Positions 43,098 to 52,762 of a DNA stretch of 64,000 nt are shown here, in pieces. The notes below the pieces were generated by a model. The model did no database searches and was not told the DNA's origin. It saw only the letters and a program-made list of their open reading frames with translations. The stretch spans positions 1 through 64,000 of the forward strand of contig CAYGUA010000012.1 in assembly GCA_964353015.1 (NCBI GenBank), written 5' to 3'. This DNA is from JAMZMI01 sp964353015. Its GTDB lineage: Bacteria > Bacteroidota > Bacteroidia > Cytophagales > Cyclobacteriaceae. The position numbers and the translations under genes are program-made. Every line of letters starts with the position of its first letter. The stretch's first letter is position 1.

Positions 43098-44051
43098 ATG
43101 AAGGGATTTTACCTCTATTTTTCGATTTTATTCATCACATCTATTGGCTGTGCTCAGAATAATATATTCTTTAGCCATTATATGTTTAATCCTTCTTTTT
43201 ACAATCCTGGTTCAGTTGGGGTTGATGAAGTTGCATCCGTTTCCTTTTTATATCGGAATCAATGGACCGGCTATAGAACGTCTTTTGACGGTGCTGGGGG
43301 AGCTCCCAATACGCAGCTACTTTCCTTAATCGTTCCAGTAAAGGGAATTCCATTAAAAGGCGTAGGTCTTAATGTTTCAAATGACAATTTGGGCCCTGAA
43401 AATAATCTTGATATTCAGCTATCTGCTTCTTATGAATTCAAATTAAGATTTGCTTCCCTTCAATTGGGAGTGATGCCTGGTTTATCTACGAAAACGCTTA
43501 ATGGTAATAGGCTTGATCCCAATGATTCAGAAGACCCATTAATTCCGAATAATAGAGAAACTCAAACCAAACCCAACTTTGGGGTAGGGGTTTATTACAA
43601 GTCGAACAACGGTTATTTTCTTGGTCTTGGAATATTGAATTTGATAGAACCTTCCTTTGATTATGGCTATGGAGGCTTGAACAATACTCAAAAAAGAAGC
43701 TACAGTTTTCATGGTGGTACCAGCTATAAAATCAATAAAAAAATCACCTTAATGCCAACAGCAAATGTGAGAACGAATCTTAGTGGTTTCACCTTCGATT
43801 TTGGATCAATATTAACTTACGGAGATAATTTATGGACAGGGCTTGGTTACAGGCTGGAAGAATCTTTAATAATTTATTTAGGATATAAAATGATGGGGGG
43901 AAGATTGAAGGCAGGTTATTCATTTGACTATGTTGTGCATAATCAAGACGCCAAAAACCCAACTTCAAATGAAATATATTTAAAATATGATTTGCCAGAT
44001 CTTGTGTTTGGTGGCAGAAAAATGGTGAAAACACCTAGGTTTACATATTAA
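43098..44051 (+). CDS. porP: PorP/SprF-family type IX secretion outer-membrane protein
   Basis: A 317-residue outer-membrane barrel protein from ATG 43098, which gives a signal sequence (YLYFSILFITSIGCAQ). A TTG at 43044 would lengthen it by 18 residues and is less likely. The sequence QNNIFFSHYMFNPSFYNPGSVG at the mature start is characteristic of PorP/SprF, which aids secretion and attaches cargo. Later barrel strands continue (FGVGVYYKSNNGYFLGLGI, LWTGLGYRLEESLIIYLGY). It lies directly upstream of gldK-gldN, as in porPKLMN loci of other Bacteroidota. Confident family call. Confidence 0.9.
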   Translation: MKGFYLYFSILFITSIGCAQNNIFFSHYMFNPSFYNPGSVGVDEVASVSFLYRNQWTGYRTSFDGAGGAPNTQLLSLIVPVKGIPLKGVGLNVSNDNLGPENNLDIQLSASYEFKLRFASLQLGVMPGLSTKTLNGNRLDPNDSEDPLIPNNRETQTKPNFGVGVYYKSNNGYFLGLGILNLIEPSFDYGYGGLNNTQKRSYSFHGGTSYKINKKITLMPTANVRTNLSGFTFDFGSILTYGDNLWTGLGYRLEESLIIYLGYKMMGGRLKAGYSFDYVVHNQDAKNPTSNEIYLKYDLPDLVFGGRKMVKTPRFTY

Positions 44052-44114
44052 GTTTAATGAAGCGGCCAAAAATCCTTGCGGGGATTGAAATTTTAGATAA
44101 TTTACAGGGCAAAC

Positions 44115-44146
44115 TTGTGTCGAATTATTTTTAGGTCTTATATTTA
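44115..44146 (+). promoter_or_regulatory. Candidate promoter for gldKLMN
   Basis: TTG at 44115-44117, a 21-bp spacer, then TATATTTA (44139-44146), one mismatch from the TAnnTTTG -7 box. It is inside the 167-bp gap between porP and gldK. Weaker evidence than for the other promoters. Confidence 0.35.
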
Positions 44147-44218
44147 GGTTGAATAAGAAGCAATAAATTTTGCTAAAGTTTGTTTATTTTACATACTTGC
44201 AAGTTCAAATAAGGTGTT

Positions 44219-45256
44219 ATGATTAAAATGCGTGTATTAAAGTTAAGTTCTTTAACAGCACTTTCCTTGGGTGTTATGCTTCAAAGTTGCGGACTTTTTG
44301 GCGGAGGAGGTGCTACGGATCGAGGAGAGCTTTTAGGAGCTCCGGACAGACAAGGTTGGGAAATGACCAGGCCTTTCGGTATGATGGCCATCCCTGCTGG
44401 TACTTTCCACATGGGTCAAGCTGATGAAGATGTGGCCGCCACTCAAATCAACTTCAACAAACAGGTGACCATTGGTGCATTCTTTATGGATGATACAGAA
44501 ATTACAAACAATGAATATCGACAGTTCACTCAGGCAATCACCGAAGGTTCAGAAGTTGATCTTCCATCCGGTTATTCTATTGCCGACTTGATGCCCGATA
44601 CTACAACTTGGGTTACGGATTTCACTCACCACATGGGTGATCCTTTGGTGGTTTATTATTGGTCTCACCCGGCATTCGATGATTACCCTGTAGTCGGCGT
44701 AGATTGGAATGCTGCACAGTATTTCTGTCAGTGGAGAACTCAATATCTAAATGAGTACAGACAAAGCGTAGGACTTCCGGTAATGCCAGGTTTTAGACTT
44801 CCATCCGAAGCGGAATGGGAATATGCTGCAAGAGGAGGAAGAGATATGAATAAATATCCATGGGGTAACCCATATGTGAGAAATCAGAAGGGTTGTTTGC
44901 TTGCAAACTTTAAACCTGGAAGAGGAAACTATTTTGATGATGGTTTCGCATACACTTCTCCAGTAGGAACATATTTTTCAAATGATTACGGATTATTTGA
45001 TATGTCTGGAAATGTTGCTGAATGGTGTGAAGATGCATACAATCCAGCAGCTATGCCGTTAGTATGGGATTTGAACCCAACTTATTACGACGAAAGAATT
45101 GATTACAAGATTGTTAGAGGTGGGTCTTGGAAAGACATTGCCTATTACTTAGAAACTGGTACCAGATCATTTGAACACAGAGATACAGCAAGATCATCTA
45201 TTGGATTTAGATGTGCAATGACTTATCTTGGTAGATCATCAGGGTACGAATTTTAA
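44219..45256 (+). CDS. gldK: Gliding/T9SS lipoprotein GldK
   Basis: A 345-residue outer-membrane lipoprotein (LQSCGLF, Cys24) that with GldN forms the periplasmic ring of the type IX secretion system. The mature part is a formylglycine-generating-enzyme (FGE-sulfatase) domain: IPAGTFHMGQADED, MDDTEITNNEYRQF, FRLPSEAEWEYAARGG, DMSGNVAEWCEDAYN and RGGSWKD. GldK is thought to be non-enzymatic. It is the first of four closely spaced genes, gldK-L-M-N, and is preceded by porP, the usual order. Start at the ATG of 44219 or the ATG three codons later. Confidence 0.95.
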   Translation: MIKMRVLKLSSLTALSLGVMLQSCGLFGGGGATDRGELLGAPDRQGWEMTRPFGMMAIPAGTFHMGQADEDVAATQINFNKQVTIGAFFMDDTEITNNEYRQFTQAITEGSEVDLPSGYSIADLMPDTTTWVTDFTHHMGDPLVVYYWSHPAFDDYPVVGVDWNAAQYFCQWRTQYLNEYRQSVGLPVMPGFRLPSEAEWEYAARGGRDMNKYPWGNPYVRNQKGCLLANFKPGRGNYFDDGFAYTSPVGTYFSNDYGLFDMSGNVAEWCEDAYNPAAMPLVWDLNPTYYDERIDYKIVRGGSWKDIAYYLETGTRSFEHRDTARSSIGFRCAMTYLGRSSGYEF

Positions 45257-45296
45257 TTTTTAATTTGAGACATTACTAACCTAAATTTTTCATAAA

Positions 45297-46106
45297 ATGA
45301 GCAAAAAAGGCGGATTTCAGGAGCTTCTCTTTTCAACCATCATGCCTAAGATATATGGTATTGGTGCGGCTATCGTAATTGTTGGTGCCATGTTTAAAAT
45401 TCTACACTTACCAGGGGCAGCAGCCATGTTGGGTATAGGACTTACTACAGAGGCCGTTATTTTCTTTCTAAGTGCTTTTGAGCCAAAACATAAAGATCCC
45501 GATTGGGCAAAGGTTTATCCTGAGTTGGCTGATGACTATGATGGGCCAGCCACTGCTCCTAAAAGAGTGACTTCAGGAAGCAATTCAGGAGTTTCTGCTT
45601 CAATGGACAAAATGTTGGCAGATGCTAAAGTTGGTCCTGAATTGATAAAAAGTTTAGGTGATGGAATGAGAAGCTTATCAGACTCTGCTCAGAAAATGGC
45701 AGGACTTGGTGATGCTGCGTTGGCTACTAACGAATATGCTAAAAACGTTAAGACTGCTTCAGGTTCTTTGGTGGAAATGAATAAGTCATATGCTGTTTCT
45801 ATTCAATCAATGGCTGCAATGGCTGATGCTTCTAAGGACACAAAAGAATACCATACTCAGGTTCAGAATGTAACCAAAAGCCTTGGTGCTCTCAATGCGG
45901 TTTATGAAATGGAATTAAAAGACGCACAAAGTCATGTTAAGTCCATGAATAAATTTTACTCTAACGTGAGTGAAGCTCTTGACAGCATGTCAGAAGCAGG
46001 GAAAGAGACATCAGCATTTCAGGTTCAATTGAATCAACTAACTACAAATATCGCCAGCTTAAACAAAGTATATGGCAGTATGTTGAGTGCAATGAAACAA
46101 AGCTAA
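45297..46106 (+). CDS. gldL: T9SS motor protein GldL
   Basis: A 269-residue inner-membrane protein forming, with GldM, the proton-driven motor of gliding and T9SS. Two transmembrane helices lie in the first 65 residues (IYGIGAAIVIVGAMFKIL and AAAMLGIGLTTEAVIFFLSAF). They carry buried charged residues, Lys34 and Glu52, in positions expected for proton conduction. The cytoplasmic remainder is helical and coiled-coil rich with repeated ALN/SLNK-type motifs. 40 bp after gldK. Confidence 0.93.
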   Translation: MSKKGGFQELLFSTIMPKIYGIGAAIVIVGAMFKILHLPGAAAMLGIGLTTEAVIFFLSAFEPKHKDPDWAKVYPELADDYDGPATAPKRVTSGSNSGVSASMDKMLADAKVGPELIKSLGDGMRSLSDSAQKMAGLGDAALATNEYAKNVKTASGSLVEMNKSYAVSIQSMAAMADASKDTKEYHTQVQNVTKSLGALNAVYEMELKDAQSHVKSMNKFYSNVSEALDSMSEAGKETSAFQVQLNQLTTNIASLNKVYGSMLSAMKQS

Positions 46107-46140
46107 TTCTCCAATTTAATTAACCTAAAAGGATAAAAAT

Positions 46141-47787
46141 ATGTCTGGAGGAAAAGAAACAGGAAGACAAAAGATGATCGGTATGATGTATTTGGTGCTA
46201 ACAGCATTGTTGGCACTAAATGTTAGCTCTACGGTTATCGATAAGTTCGTTTTTTTAAATGACTCGCTTGTCCGAGCAAATAAGGAGACGGAAGAACGTA
46301 ATGGCGCTATTCTTCAAAATATCATTAAGACTGTAGATGATTCAGGTAATAGACCTGATGATGTTAAAGTAGTAGATGCAGCCAAAGAACTAAGAAGTGA
46401 GACCAGCCGAGTTTTAGAAGAAATTCGAAAAATGAAGGTGGAAATGGTTGAAATCACTGGTGGTTACACTGAAGGATTTGAGGGAAAATACGATGGCGAT
46501 GCAAAAAATCTTGTAGGTAAGACAGATTATGATAAAGTTGGCCATCATATGATGCCTGTTGAAGAAGGTGGCGGTGGTCAAGGAGAAGTTCTTAAAGATC
46601 TTCTTAATGGCTATGCCAGTAACTTGAAGGAAAAACTAACAGCTTTGGGAGCTGATGGTTCTGTAACCAATCAGATCAAAAAAATTGCTCTCGATGCAGA
46701 TGAAGATGAAGTTTACAGGGAAGACTCAAATCAAAAGGGTAAAATATTTGCTGACTTAGCATTTAGCAGTGCACCAACACCAGCTGGTTTAGCCACAATG
46801 AGTGAGTTTGAATCACGCATTTTGGGCTATGAAACAAGGGGATTGGATTTTTACTCCAGTAAAGTTGGAGCCGGTGACTTGAAGTTTGATGTGATTGTTC
46901 CAATGGTAAAGCCAGAATCTAAATATGTGGCAGCAGGAGCAAAATACTCAGCCAAAATGTTCATTGCTGCTTCCTCGTCAGGAGTAACTCCTACCATGAC
47001 TTACAATGACAAACCTATTACAGTAGACGCATCAGGCCAAGGCTTGGTTGAATTCATGGCAACAGCCTCCAATTATGATAAAGAGGGTCTAAGTAGGCAA
47101 ACTTATAAGGCTGATATTACCGTGAATTCAGGAAGAGGTGATACTACTTTTTCAACTGAAATTGAATATTATGTAGTTAAGCCAGTTATTCAGATTCAAT
47201 CGCAATCAGTTAATGCACTTTACCTTAATTGTGGAAATAAGTTAGATGTACAAGTACCTGCTTTAGGGACTAGTTATAATCCTTCATTCTCTGCTTCAAA
47301 TGGCGCGGCTATAAAAGGAGCTGAAAAGGGTCAGGTGACTATAGTTCCTAATTCACTTAAAGAGGTTACTTTAAATGTTTCTAGTGGTGGCAACCCAGTG
47401 GGATCCAGAAGTTTTGGTGTAAGAAGAATTCCGCAACCCGCCCTTAAGGCATTTACTGCTCAAGGTGAAGTTAATATGAAAACAGGTATTTCTGCTAAAA
47501 CTCCAAGGTTACAATTACAAGTAATACCTGATGAAAGTTTCCAACAATTCCTTCCTGATGATGCTAAATTTAGAGTAGCGCAAGCAGAAGTAACATTGGT
47601 TAGTGGGGGAATTGGTAGAGTAACATTGCCAGTTGGGGAGCAAATTAATCTCGCTTCTATTTCAGCACAAGCACGTAAAGGAGATCAATTGGTAATTGAG
47701 ATTAAACGTGTTCAAAGACAAAATTTTAAAGGTGATGTTGAGGATTTTCCAGTAAGCCAGAGGTTTATTAACATTCCTTTGAACTAA
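46141..47787 (+). CDS. gldM: T9SS motor protein GldM
   Basis: A 548-residue protein with one N-terminal transmembrane helix (RQKMIGMMYLVLTALLALNVS), which inserts into the GldL ring, and a long periplasmic part made of four domains that spans to the GldKN ring. The first periplasmic domain is helical (ATEERNGAILQ-type region, residues 45-215). The later ones are beta-rich (VVKPVIQIQSQSVNALYLNCG). The arginine at residue 9, before the helix, is typical. 34 bp after gldL. Confident. Confidence 0.95.
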   Translation: MSGGKETGRQKMIGMMYLVLTALLALNVSSTVIDKFVFLNDSLVRANKETEERNGAILQNIIKTVDDSGNRPDDVKVVDAAKELRSETSRVLEEIRKMKVEMVEITGGYTEGFEGKYDGDAKNLVGKTDYDKVGHHMMPVEEGGGGQGEVLKDLLNGYASNLKEKLTALGADGSVTNQIKKIALDADEDEVYREDSNQKGKIFADLAFSSAPTPAGLATMSEFESRILGYETRGLDFYSSKVGAGDLKFDVIVPMVKPESKYVAAGAKYSAKMFIAASSSGVTPTMTYNDKPITVDASGQGLVEFMATASNYDKEGLSRQTYKADITVNSGRGDTTFSTEIEYYVVKPVIQIQSQSVNALYLNCGNKLDVQVPALGTSYNPSFSASNGAAIKGAEKGQVTIVPNSLKEVTLNVSSGGNPVGSRSFGVRRIPQPALKAFTAQGEVNMKTGISAKTPRLQLQVIPDESFQQFLPDDAKFRVAQAEVTLVSGGIGRVTLPVGEQINLASISAQARKGDQLVIEIKRVQRQNFKGDVEDFPVSQRFINIPLN

Positions 47788-47799
47788 TAAAAACAGGTT

Positions 47800-48621
47800 A
47801 TGAAGAAAGTTTGTTATGCAATTGTGGCGATGTTATGTGCTTTTGGTGTGAATGCCCAAGAGACTAATATTCCGATTATTAAGGCAGAAGTATCCGAATC
47901 TCAAATAATGTTCAAAAAGGAGGTTTGGAGAAGGATGGACTTAAATGAAAAGCAGAATAAGACGTTCAACTCTAAAAACGGTGAGTTGTCCAGGCTTCTG
48001 TTACAAGCAGTAGAAGAGGGTTTGTTAAAGCCTTATCAAACTGATTCTTGTTTGAATTTGATGGCGGATACTACCTTTCAATCAAACACTCAAGTGGAAC
48101 AACAATCTTTTGGCGGAGGTTTTGGTGGAGGTTTTGGTGGAGGTTTCGGATCTTCAACCACTACCACTCAAAATTCAGGTCCAAAGTTTGATAAAATTCC
48201 TAAAGAACTATTTTCTGTACTCTATTTTAAAGAGGAAATAATATTTGATAGGAATAGGTCAAGAATGTATTGGTACATACGTACTGTTTCCGTAGCACTT
48301 CCAGCTACCGCAGGTGCCGCTTGGAATCCTGCAGGTTTTGAAAAAATTGTAGCACATTTCAAGTATGAGGATGTTGTAAATCTTGTAAGAGGACCATATG
48401 CTGACAGGGCGATTTGGTACAATAATCAAAATAATGCACAGCACAGAAATATTGGTGACGCTTTAGAATTGCGACTTTTTAGTGCGCCTATTATCAAGAT
48501 TTCGAATGCTGATAACTTAGATATAAGACAAATTGTATCTGATCCTTATGATGCGATTTTGATGCAACAGAAATATGAGTATGATCTCATGGAATATGAG
48601 AGTGAACTTTGGGAATACTAA
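47800..48621 (+). CDS. gldN: T9SS ring protein GldN
   Basis: A 273-residue periplasmic protein with a signal peptide (residues 1-19, ending NAQ) that pairs with GldK. The conserved C-terminal part is present (FSVLYFKEEIIFDRNRSRMYWY, FEKIVAHFKYEDVVNLVRG, ALELRLFSAPIIKISN). A glycine/phenylalanine repeat, FGGGFGGGFGGGFGSS, sits at about residues 103-118 and is unusual for GldN. It may be a flexible linker. It ends the gldKLMN operon, followed by a strong terminator. Confidence 0.94.
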   Translation: MKKVCYAIVAMLCAFGVNAQETNIPIIKAEVSESQIMFKKEVWRRMDLNEKQNKTFNSKNGELSRLLLQAVEEGLLKPYQTDSCLNLMADTTFQSNTQVEQQSFGGGFGGGFGGGFGSSTTTTQNSGPKFDKIPKELFSVLYFKEEIIFDRNRSRMYWYIRTVSVALPATAGAAWNPAGFEKIVAHFKYEDVVNLVRGPYADRAIWYNNQNNAQHRNIGDALELRLFSAPIIKISNADNLDIRQIVSDPYDAILMQQKYEYDLMEYESELWEY

Positions 48622-48644
48622 AATTTATTCTTTCAAAATCTTAG

Positions 48645-48674
48645 AGAGGAATCAGTTTGATTCCTCTTTTTTTT
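48645..48674 (+). terminator. Terminator of gldKLMN
   Basis: Stem AGAGGAATCA / TGATTCCTCT with a 3-nt loop, followed by eight T. It overlaps the 3' end of the convergent uvrC gene. Confidence 0.85.
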
Positions 48675-50463
48675 GTCTAAAATAATTTGTAATTATTTCA
48701 GCTTTTGATTTGCCAACTATCGTTGCAAGCTCATCATATGTGCTTGATTTAATTCTCCTTACACTGTGAAATTTAGATAGCAATATGTTTTTTGTAGATG
48801 GACCAATACCTTGTATTTTATCTAATTCGGATACGGTTTGTGTTTTGCTTCTTTTGGATCTGTGAAATGTGATTGCAAATCTATGAGCTTCATCACGGAG
48901 CTGTTGAATTAATTTTAGCGTAGTTGATTTTTTGCTGAGAAATAATGGAAAAGAATCTTCAGGGTAGAATACTTCCTCCAGTTTTTTGGCAATTCCTATT
49001 ATAGGTATGGAACCATAAAGGCCTAGTTCTTTCAAAGCATCACAAGCGGCACTTAATTGCCCCTTACCTCCATCAATAATGATAAGTTGAGGGAAGGGTA
49101 AATCTTCTGTCTGTAGTTTCAAATATCGTCTCCCAACAATTTCGTTCATTGACGAGAAATCATCAGGACCAATGACTGTCTTAATATTAAATTTTCGATA
49201 ATCTTTTTTGGATGGTTTACCATTTTTGAAACAAACCATTGATGCTACTGGATGTGTTCCCTGGATATTACTGTTATCAAAGCATTCAATGTGAACAGGT
49301 AATTCTTTCAAATTCAGATCCTTTTTCATTTGAATCAAGGTATGATTTTTCTTCGTCTGAATATTTGATTGTCTCGAATCAACTTCTTGTTTAAAGTACA
49401 ACACGTTCTTTAAAGAAAGATCAATTAGTTTCTTTTTATCCCCAATTTTAGGTTGCGATATAGTTAGTTCATCCCAACTAATTATTTCCTTATTACTCAA
49501 TACTTCTTGTGAAGTACTGTTATATTTTTTCCTAAGTGTGAAAAGAATTGATTGAAGCATTTCTTCATCTGGGGCATCAATTTTTCTCTTAAAATCCAGA
49601 GTTTCTGAGATATTAATTGCCCCATGTTCTATCCTCATATAATTCACGTAAAAATTATCTTCAGCAGAAATGACACTAAATACGTCTACATTTTCAATTT
49701 TGGGATTGACGATTAATGACTTTGTTTGGAAGGTATAAAGTTGTTCAATCTTATCTTTTAGGGTTTGGGCAACTTCAAAATTTAGTGATGATGCGGCTTC
49801 ATGCATTTGAAGTTTGTATTCATTTAACACTGTGTTTATCTGTCCTGTTAAAATTTTGCGTGCGCTATTTATATCATTCAAATAATCAGATTCGTCCTGA
49901 AGTCCTTCACACGGGCCCAGACAATTGCCAAGATGATATTCTAGACATACCTTGAATTTTTGTTCAGAAATGTTTTTTTGAGACAGATTGAAATTGCAGG
50001 TTCTAATGTGATAAAGTTTTTGGATAAGGTCAATGACCCCATTCATAGCTTTTACACTTGTATATGGCCCGAAATATTCACCTAGGCTTTTATCAATTCT
50101 TCTAGTAGAATAGATTCTGGGAAATCGTTCATTGCTAATGCAAATACTGGGAAACGACTTATCATCTTTTAATAAGATGTTGTATTTGGGTTGGTTTTCC
50201 TTGATTAGGTTGTTTTCAAGGAGTAGGGCGTCAAATTCAGAATTGACTATTGTAAATTCTATTTCGTTGATTTCTTGAACGAGCTTAATAGTTTTTCTAT
50301 TAAACTCGGATGACTTGTTAAAATAGCTGGAAACCCGCTTAATGAGATTTTTAGCTTTACCAACATAAATAATTACACCTTCATTACTTATGAACTTGTA
50401 AACCCCAGGTTCATTTGGAAGTTTAGAATATTCGCTTTTAGAGAATCTTTGCTTTTCCATCAA
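48652..50463 (-). CDS. uvrC: Excinuclease ABC subunit C
   Basis: The dual-incision nuclease of nucleotide excision repair, 603 residues. N-terminal GIY-YIG domain: GVYKFISNEGVIIYVGKAKNL. A UVR motif at about 205-240, the RNase H-like C-terminal nuclease (HIECFDNSNIQGTHPVASMV; KGQLSAACDAL) and tandem helix-hairpin-helix (KIQGIGPSTKNILLSKF). It is the last gene of a three-gene minus-strand operon after sprE and the penicillin-binding protein. uvrA is in the same window but in another operon. Confidence 0.95.
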   Translation of the reverse strand: MMEKQRFSKSEYSKLPNEPGVYKFISNEGVIIYVGKAKNLIKRVSSYFNKSSEFNRKTIKLVQEINEIEFTIVNSEFDALLLENNLIKENQPKYNILLKDDKSFPSICISNERFPRIYSTRRIDKSLGEYFGPYTSVKAMNGVIDLIQKLYHIRTCNFNLSQKNISEQKFKVCLEYHLGNCLGPCEGLQDESDYLNDINSARKILTGQINTVLNEYKLQMHEAASSLNFEVAQTLKDKIEQLYTFQTKSLIVNPKIENVDVFSVISAEDNFYVNYMRIEHGAINISETLDFKRKIDAPDEEMLQSILFTLRKKYNSTSQEVLSNKEIISWDELTISQPKIGDKKKLIDLSLKNVLYFKQEVDSRQSNIQTKKNHTLIQMKKDLNLKELPVHIECFDNSNIQGTHPVASMVCFKNGKPSKKDYRKFNIKTVIGPDDFSSMNEIVGRRYLKLQTEDLPFPQLIIIDGGKGQLSAACDALKELGLYGSIPIIGIAKKLEEVFYPEDSFPLFLSKKSTTLKLIQQLRDEAHRFAITFHRSKRSKTQTVSELDKIQGIGPSTKNILLSKFHSVRRIKSSTYDELATIVGKSKAEIITNYFRQKKEESN

Positions 50464-50488
50464 TTTGGTATTTGGAAATGTATTATTC

Positions 50489-52762
50489 TCAGAACATATC
50501 TTTTATGTCAATCACATCTACTTGAACAGAATCTGGTACAGATGATGGATTGTTGTATTTGTTGCAATCAAGTTCAATCGTAATAGGTTTGATTGGCTTA
50601 TCAAAAGGATCTTTTGTATATCCAAGCGTTGGATCATCATAAACCTGAAGCATGAATTTTTCCCAAATGGGCATGGCAGTTCTTGCGCCCTGACCTAATG
50701 CCCAATATTTGAAATGGATGGATCTGTCATCACCTCCAACCCAAGCGCCGGCGGCTAAATCACGAGTTACACCCATAAACCATCCATCGGAAGCGTTTTG
50801 GGTAGTCCCAGTTTTGGCTCCAATTTCATTTCCGATTCGAAGGGAAGGTTCTAGGCCCAATGCTGTTCCTCCAGGTTCTTCTGTTGTACCTTTTAGCATG
50901 TGTAACATCACATAAGCTGTTTCTTCATTAATTGCTTCCCGAGTTTGCGGCACAAATTGTTGAATCACATTACCATTTTGATCCTCAATTCGCGTAATGA
51001 AATAAGGCTCAGTATAAATTCCTTTATTGACAAAGGTGGAATATGCAGCCACCATTTCAATTACAGAGACATCACCTCCAGCTCCGAGACAAAGCGCCGG
51101 TACGGGATCCAATGGACTTTGTATGCCTAATCTTTTAGCCGTTTCAACAACCGTTTCGGGTCCTATTTCTTTCATAATAAACGCCGTAATACTGTTTTTG
51201 GATCTGGCCATTGCCTGTCTGATCGTCATTACTTCCCCTGTGAATTTACCGTTCGCATTTTCTGGTGTCCAGGTTGGCGGATCCTGACCTGGCCTAGGAA
51301 ATGTAACAGCGGCATCGACCACAGGAAAGCAGGGTGAGTATCCATTTTCAATTGCCGAAGTGTAAACGATTGGTTTAATTGTAGATCCTGGCTGTCGTTT
51401 TCCTTGTTGGACATGATCATATTTGAAATATTTATGATTAATTCCACCAACCCAAGCTTTGATATGACCGGTTTTTGGTTCCATAGCCATAAATCCAGAA
51501 TGAAGAAAATGCTTATAATATTTCAAAGAATCATAAGTGCTAAATAAAGTATCAATTTCTCCAGACCAGGAAAATACTTTCATTTCTCTTTTGGTATTCA
51601 AAAGAATTTCAACGGAATCACCATCTTCACCATATTGATTAACCAGTGATCTGTATCTGTCGGTGCGTTTGATGGCTCCTTCAATGAATCCAGTGATTTC
51701 ATGACCTTCTTCGTCAATCCATGGATTAGCGCCATATAAGTGCGTGTTGAAAATTTGTTGTAGTGTGTCCATGTGTTCGGACATGGCTGTTTCCGCGTAT
51801 TGTTGAAGCCTGCTGTCTATGGTTACGTAAATTTTTAACCCATCTTCATAGAGGTCATATCCATTTTGATCGCACCAGTTTCTCAGGTAGGGGCCGATTA
51901 TTTGGCGAAAGTAGGGAGCAAGTCCTTCATTTTGATTGTCAACTTTATAGTTCAATCCGAAAGGTTGTACTTTAAGACTATCAAATAGTTCTCTTGATAT
52001 CAGGCCATATTTCTGAACGTTGTGGAGCACTTCTGTCCGCTTGTTCATTGCTTTTTCTGGATTGTATATTGGACTATATCTTGTTGGAGCGTTAATTAAA
52101 CCCACCAAAACTGCAGATTCCAGATAAGTTAATTGGGAAGGAAGTTTGTTGAAGAAAGTTTTGGCCGCTACCTTAATGCCGTATGAATTGCTGCCATATT
52201 CGACGGTATTGAGGTACATAGCTAGTATTTCCTCTTTTGTATATGATTGTTCTAATCTTACAGCTATGATCCATTCTTTAAGCTTTGTAACGATCTGACC
52301 AATTTTGCGATATTTATAAAGCGTACCTTGATTCTCGGAGGAGGTTCTATATAGATTTTCTGCGAGCTGCATAGTTAAAGTCGAGCCACCTCCTTTAAAG
52401 CTGAAAGTCAAAACGCCCACAGCGGCACGAGTTAGTCCTTTTAGATCTATACCTGAATGTCCTTTGAATCTGATATCCTCAGTTACCAATAAAGTGTTGA
52501 CCAATTCGCTTGATAATTCTTCATAGGTGACAGGTGTTCTGTTTTTTCTCCAGTATTTTCCCAAGGATTCTCCATCTGCACTGATAAGTTCAGATGATAA
52601 ATCAGGATCGGGTCTTTCTAAAGCTTGCAAACTTGGTAAGCCTCCGAACCAACCATTGGCATCTACTTTCACCATATAAAAGATTGATGGAATCCCTATT
52701 AAAAAGCCGAGGAGGACAAACCACAATAGAAACAAGGTAATTCTGATACTTCTGTTTTTCAT
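50489..52762 (-). CDS. Class A penicillin-binding protein (PBP1A type)
   Basis: A 757-residue bifunctional peptidoglycan synthase. A transmembrane helix at about 8-30 anchors it. The glycosyltransferase domain (GT51) has LLVTEDIRFKGHSGIDLKG with catalytic Glu95, and later TLTMQLAEN and YTKEEILAMYLN. The transpeptidase has the SxxK serine in GSTIKP, SKN in ARSKNSIT, and KTGTTQN. The start overlaps the sprE stop by one base, so translation is coupled to a T9SS gene. In the sprE-PBP-uvrC operon. Confidence 0.94.
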   Translation of the reverse strand: MKNRSIRITLFLLWFVLLGFLIGIPSIFYMVKVDANGWFGGLPSLQALERPDPDLSSELISADGESLGKYWRKNRTPVTYEELSSELVNTLLVTEDIRFKGHSGIDLKGLTRAAVGVLTFSFKGGGSTLTMQLAENLYRTSSENQGTLYKYRKIGQIVTKLKEWIIAVRLEQSYTKEEILAMYLNTVEYGSNSYGIKVAAKTFFNKLPSQLTYLESAVLVGLINAPTRYSPIYNPEKAMNKRTEVLHNVQKYGLISRELFDSLKVQPFGLNYKVDNQNEGLAPYFRQIIGPYLRNWCDQNGYDLYEDGLKIYVTIDSRLQQYAETAMSEHMDTLQQIFNTHLYGANPWIDEEGHEITGFIEGAIKRTDRYRSLVNQYGEDGDSVEILLNTKREMKVFSWSGEIDTLFSTYDSLKYYKHFLHSGFMAMEPKTGHIKAWVGGINHKYFKYDHVQQGKRQPGSTIKPIVYTSAIENGYSPCFPVVDAAVTFPRPGQDPPTWTPENANGKFTGEVMTIRQAMARSKNSITAFIMKEIGPETVVETAKRLGIQSPLDPVPALCLGAGGDVSVIEMVAAYSTFVNKGIYTEPYFITRIEDQNGNVIQQFVPQTREAINEETAYVMLHMLKGTTEEPGGTALGLEPSLRIGNEIGAKTGTTQNASDGWFMGVTRDLAAGAWVGGDDRSIHFKYWALGQGARTAMPIWEKFMLQVYDDPTLGYTKDPFDKPIKPITIELDCNKYNNPSSVPDSVQVDVIDIKDMF

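Noticed and set aside
48103..48157. Tandem repeat or CRISPR-like array
   Set aside because: The repeat is a coding Gly/Phe stretch in gldN with no spacers.
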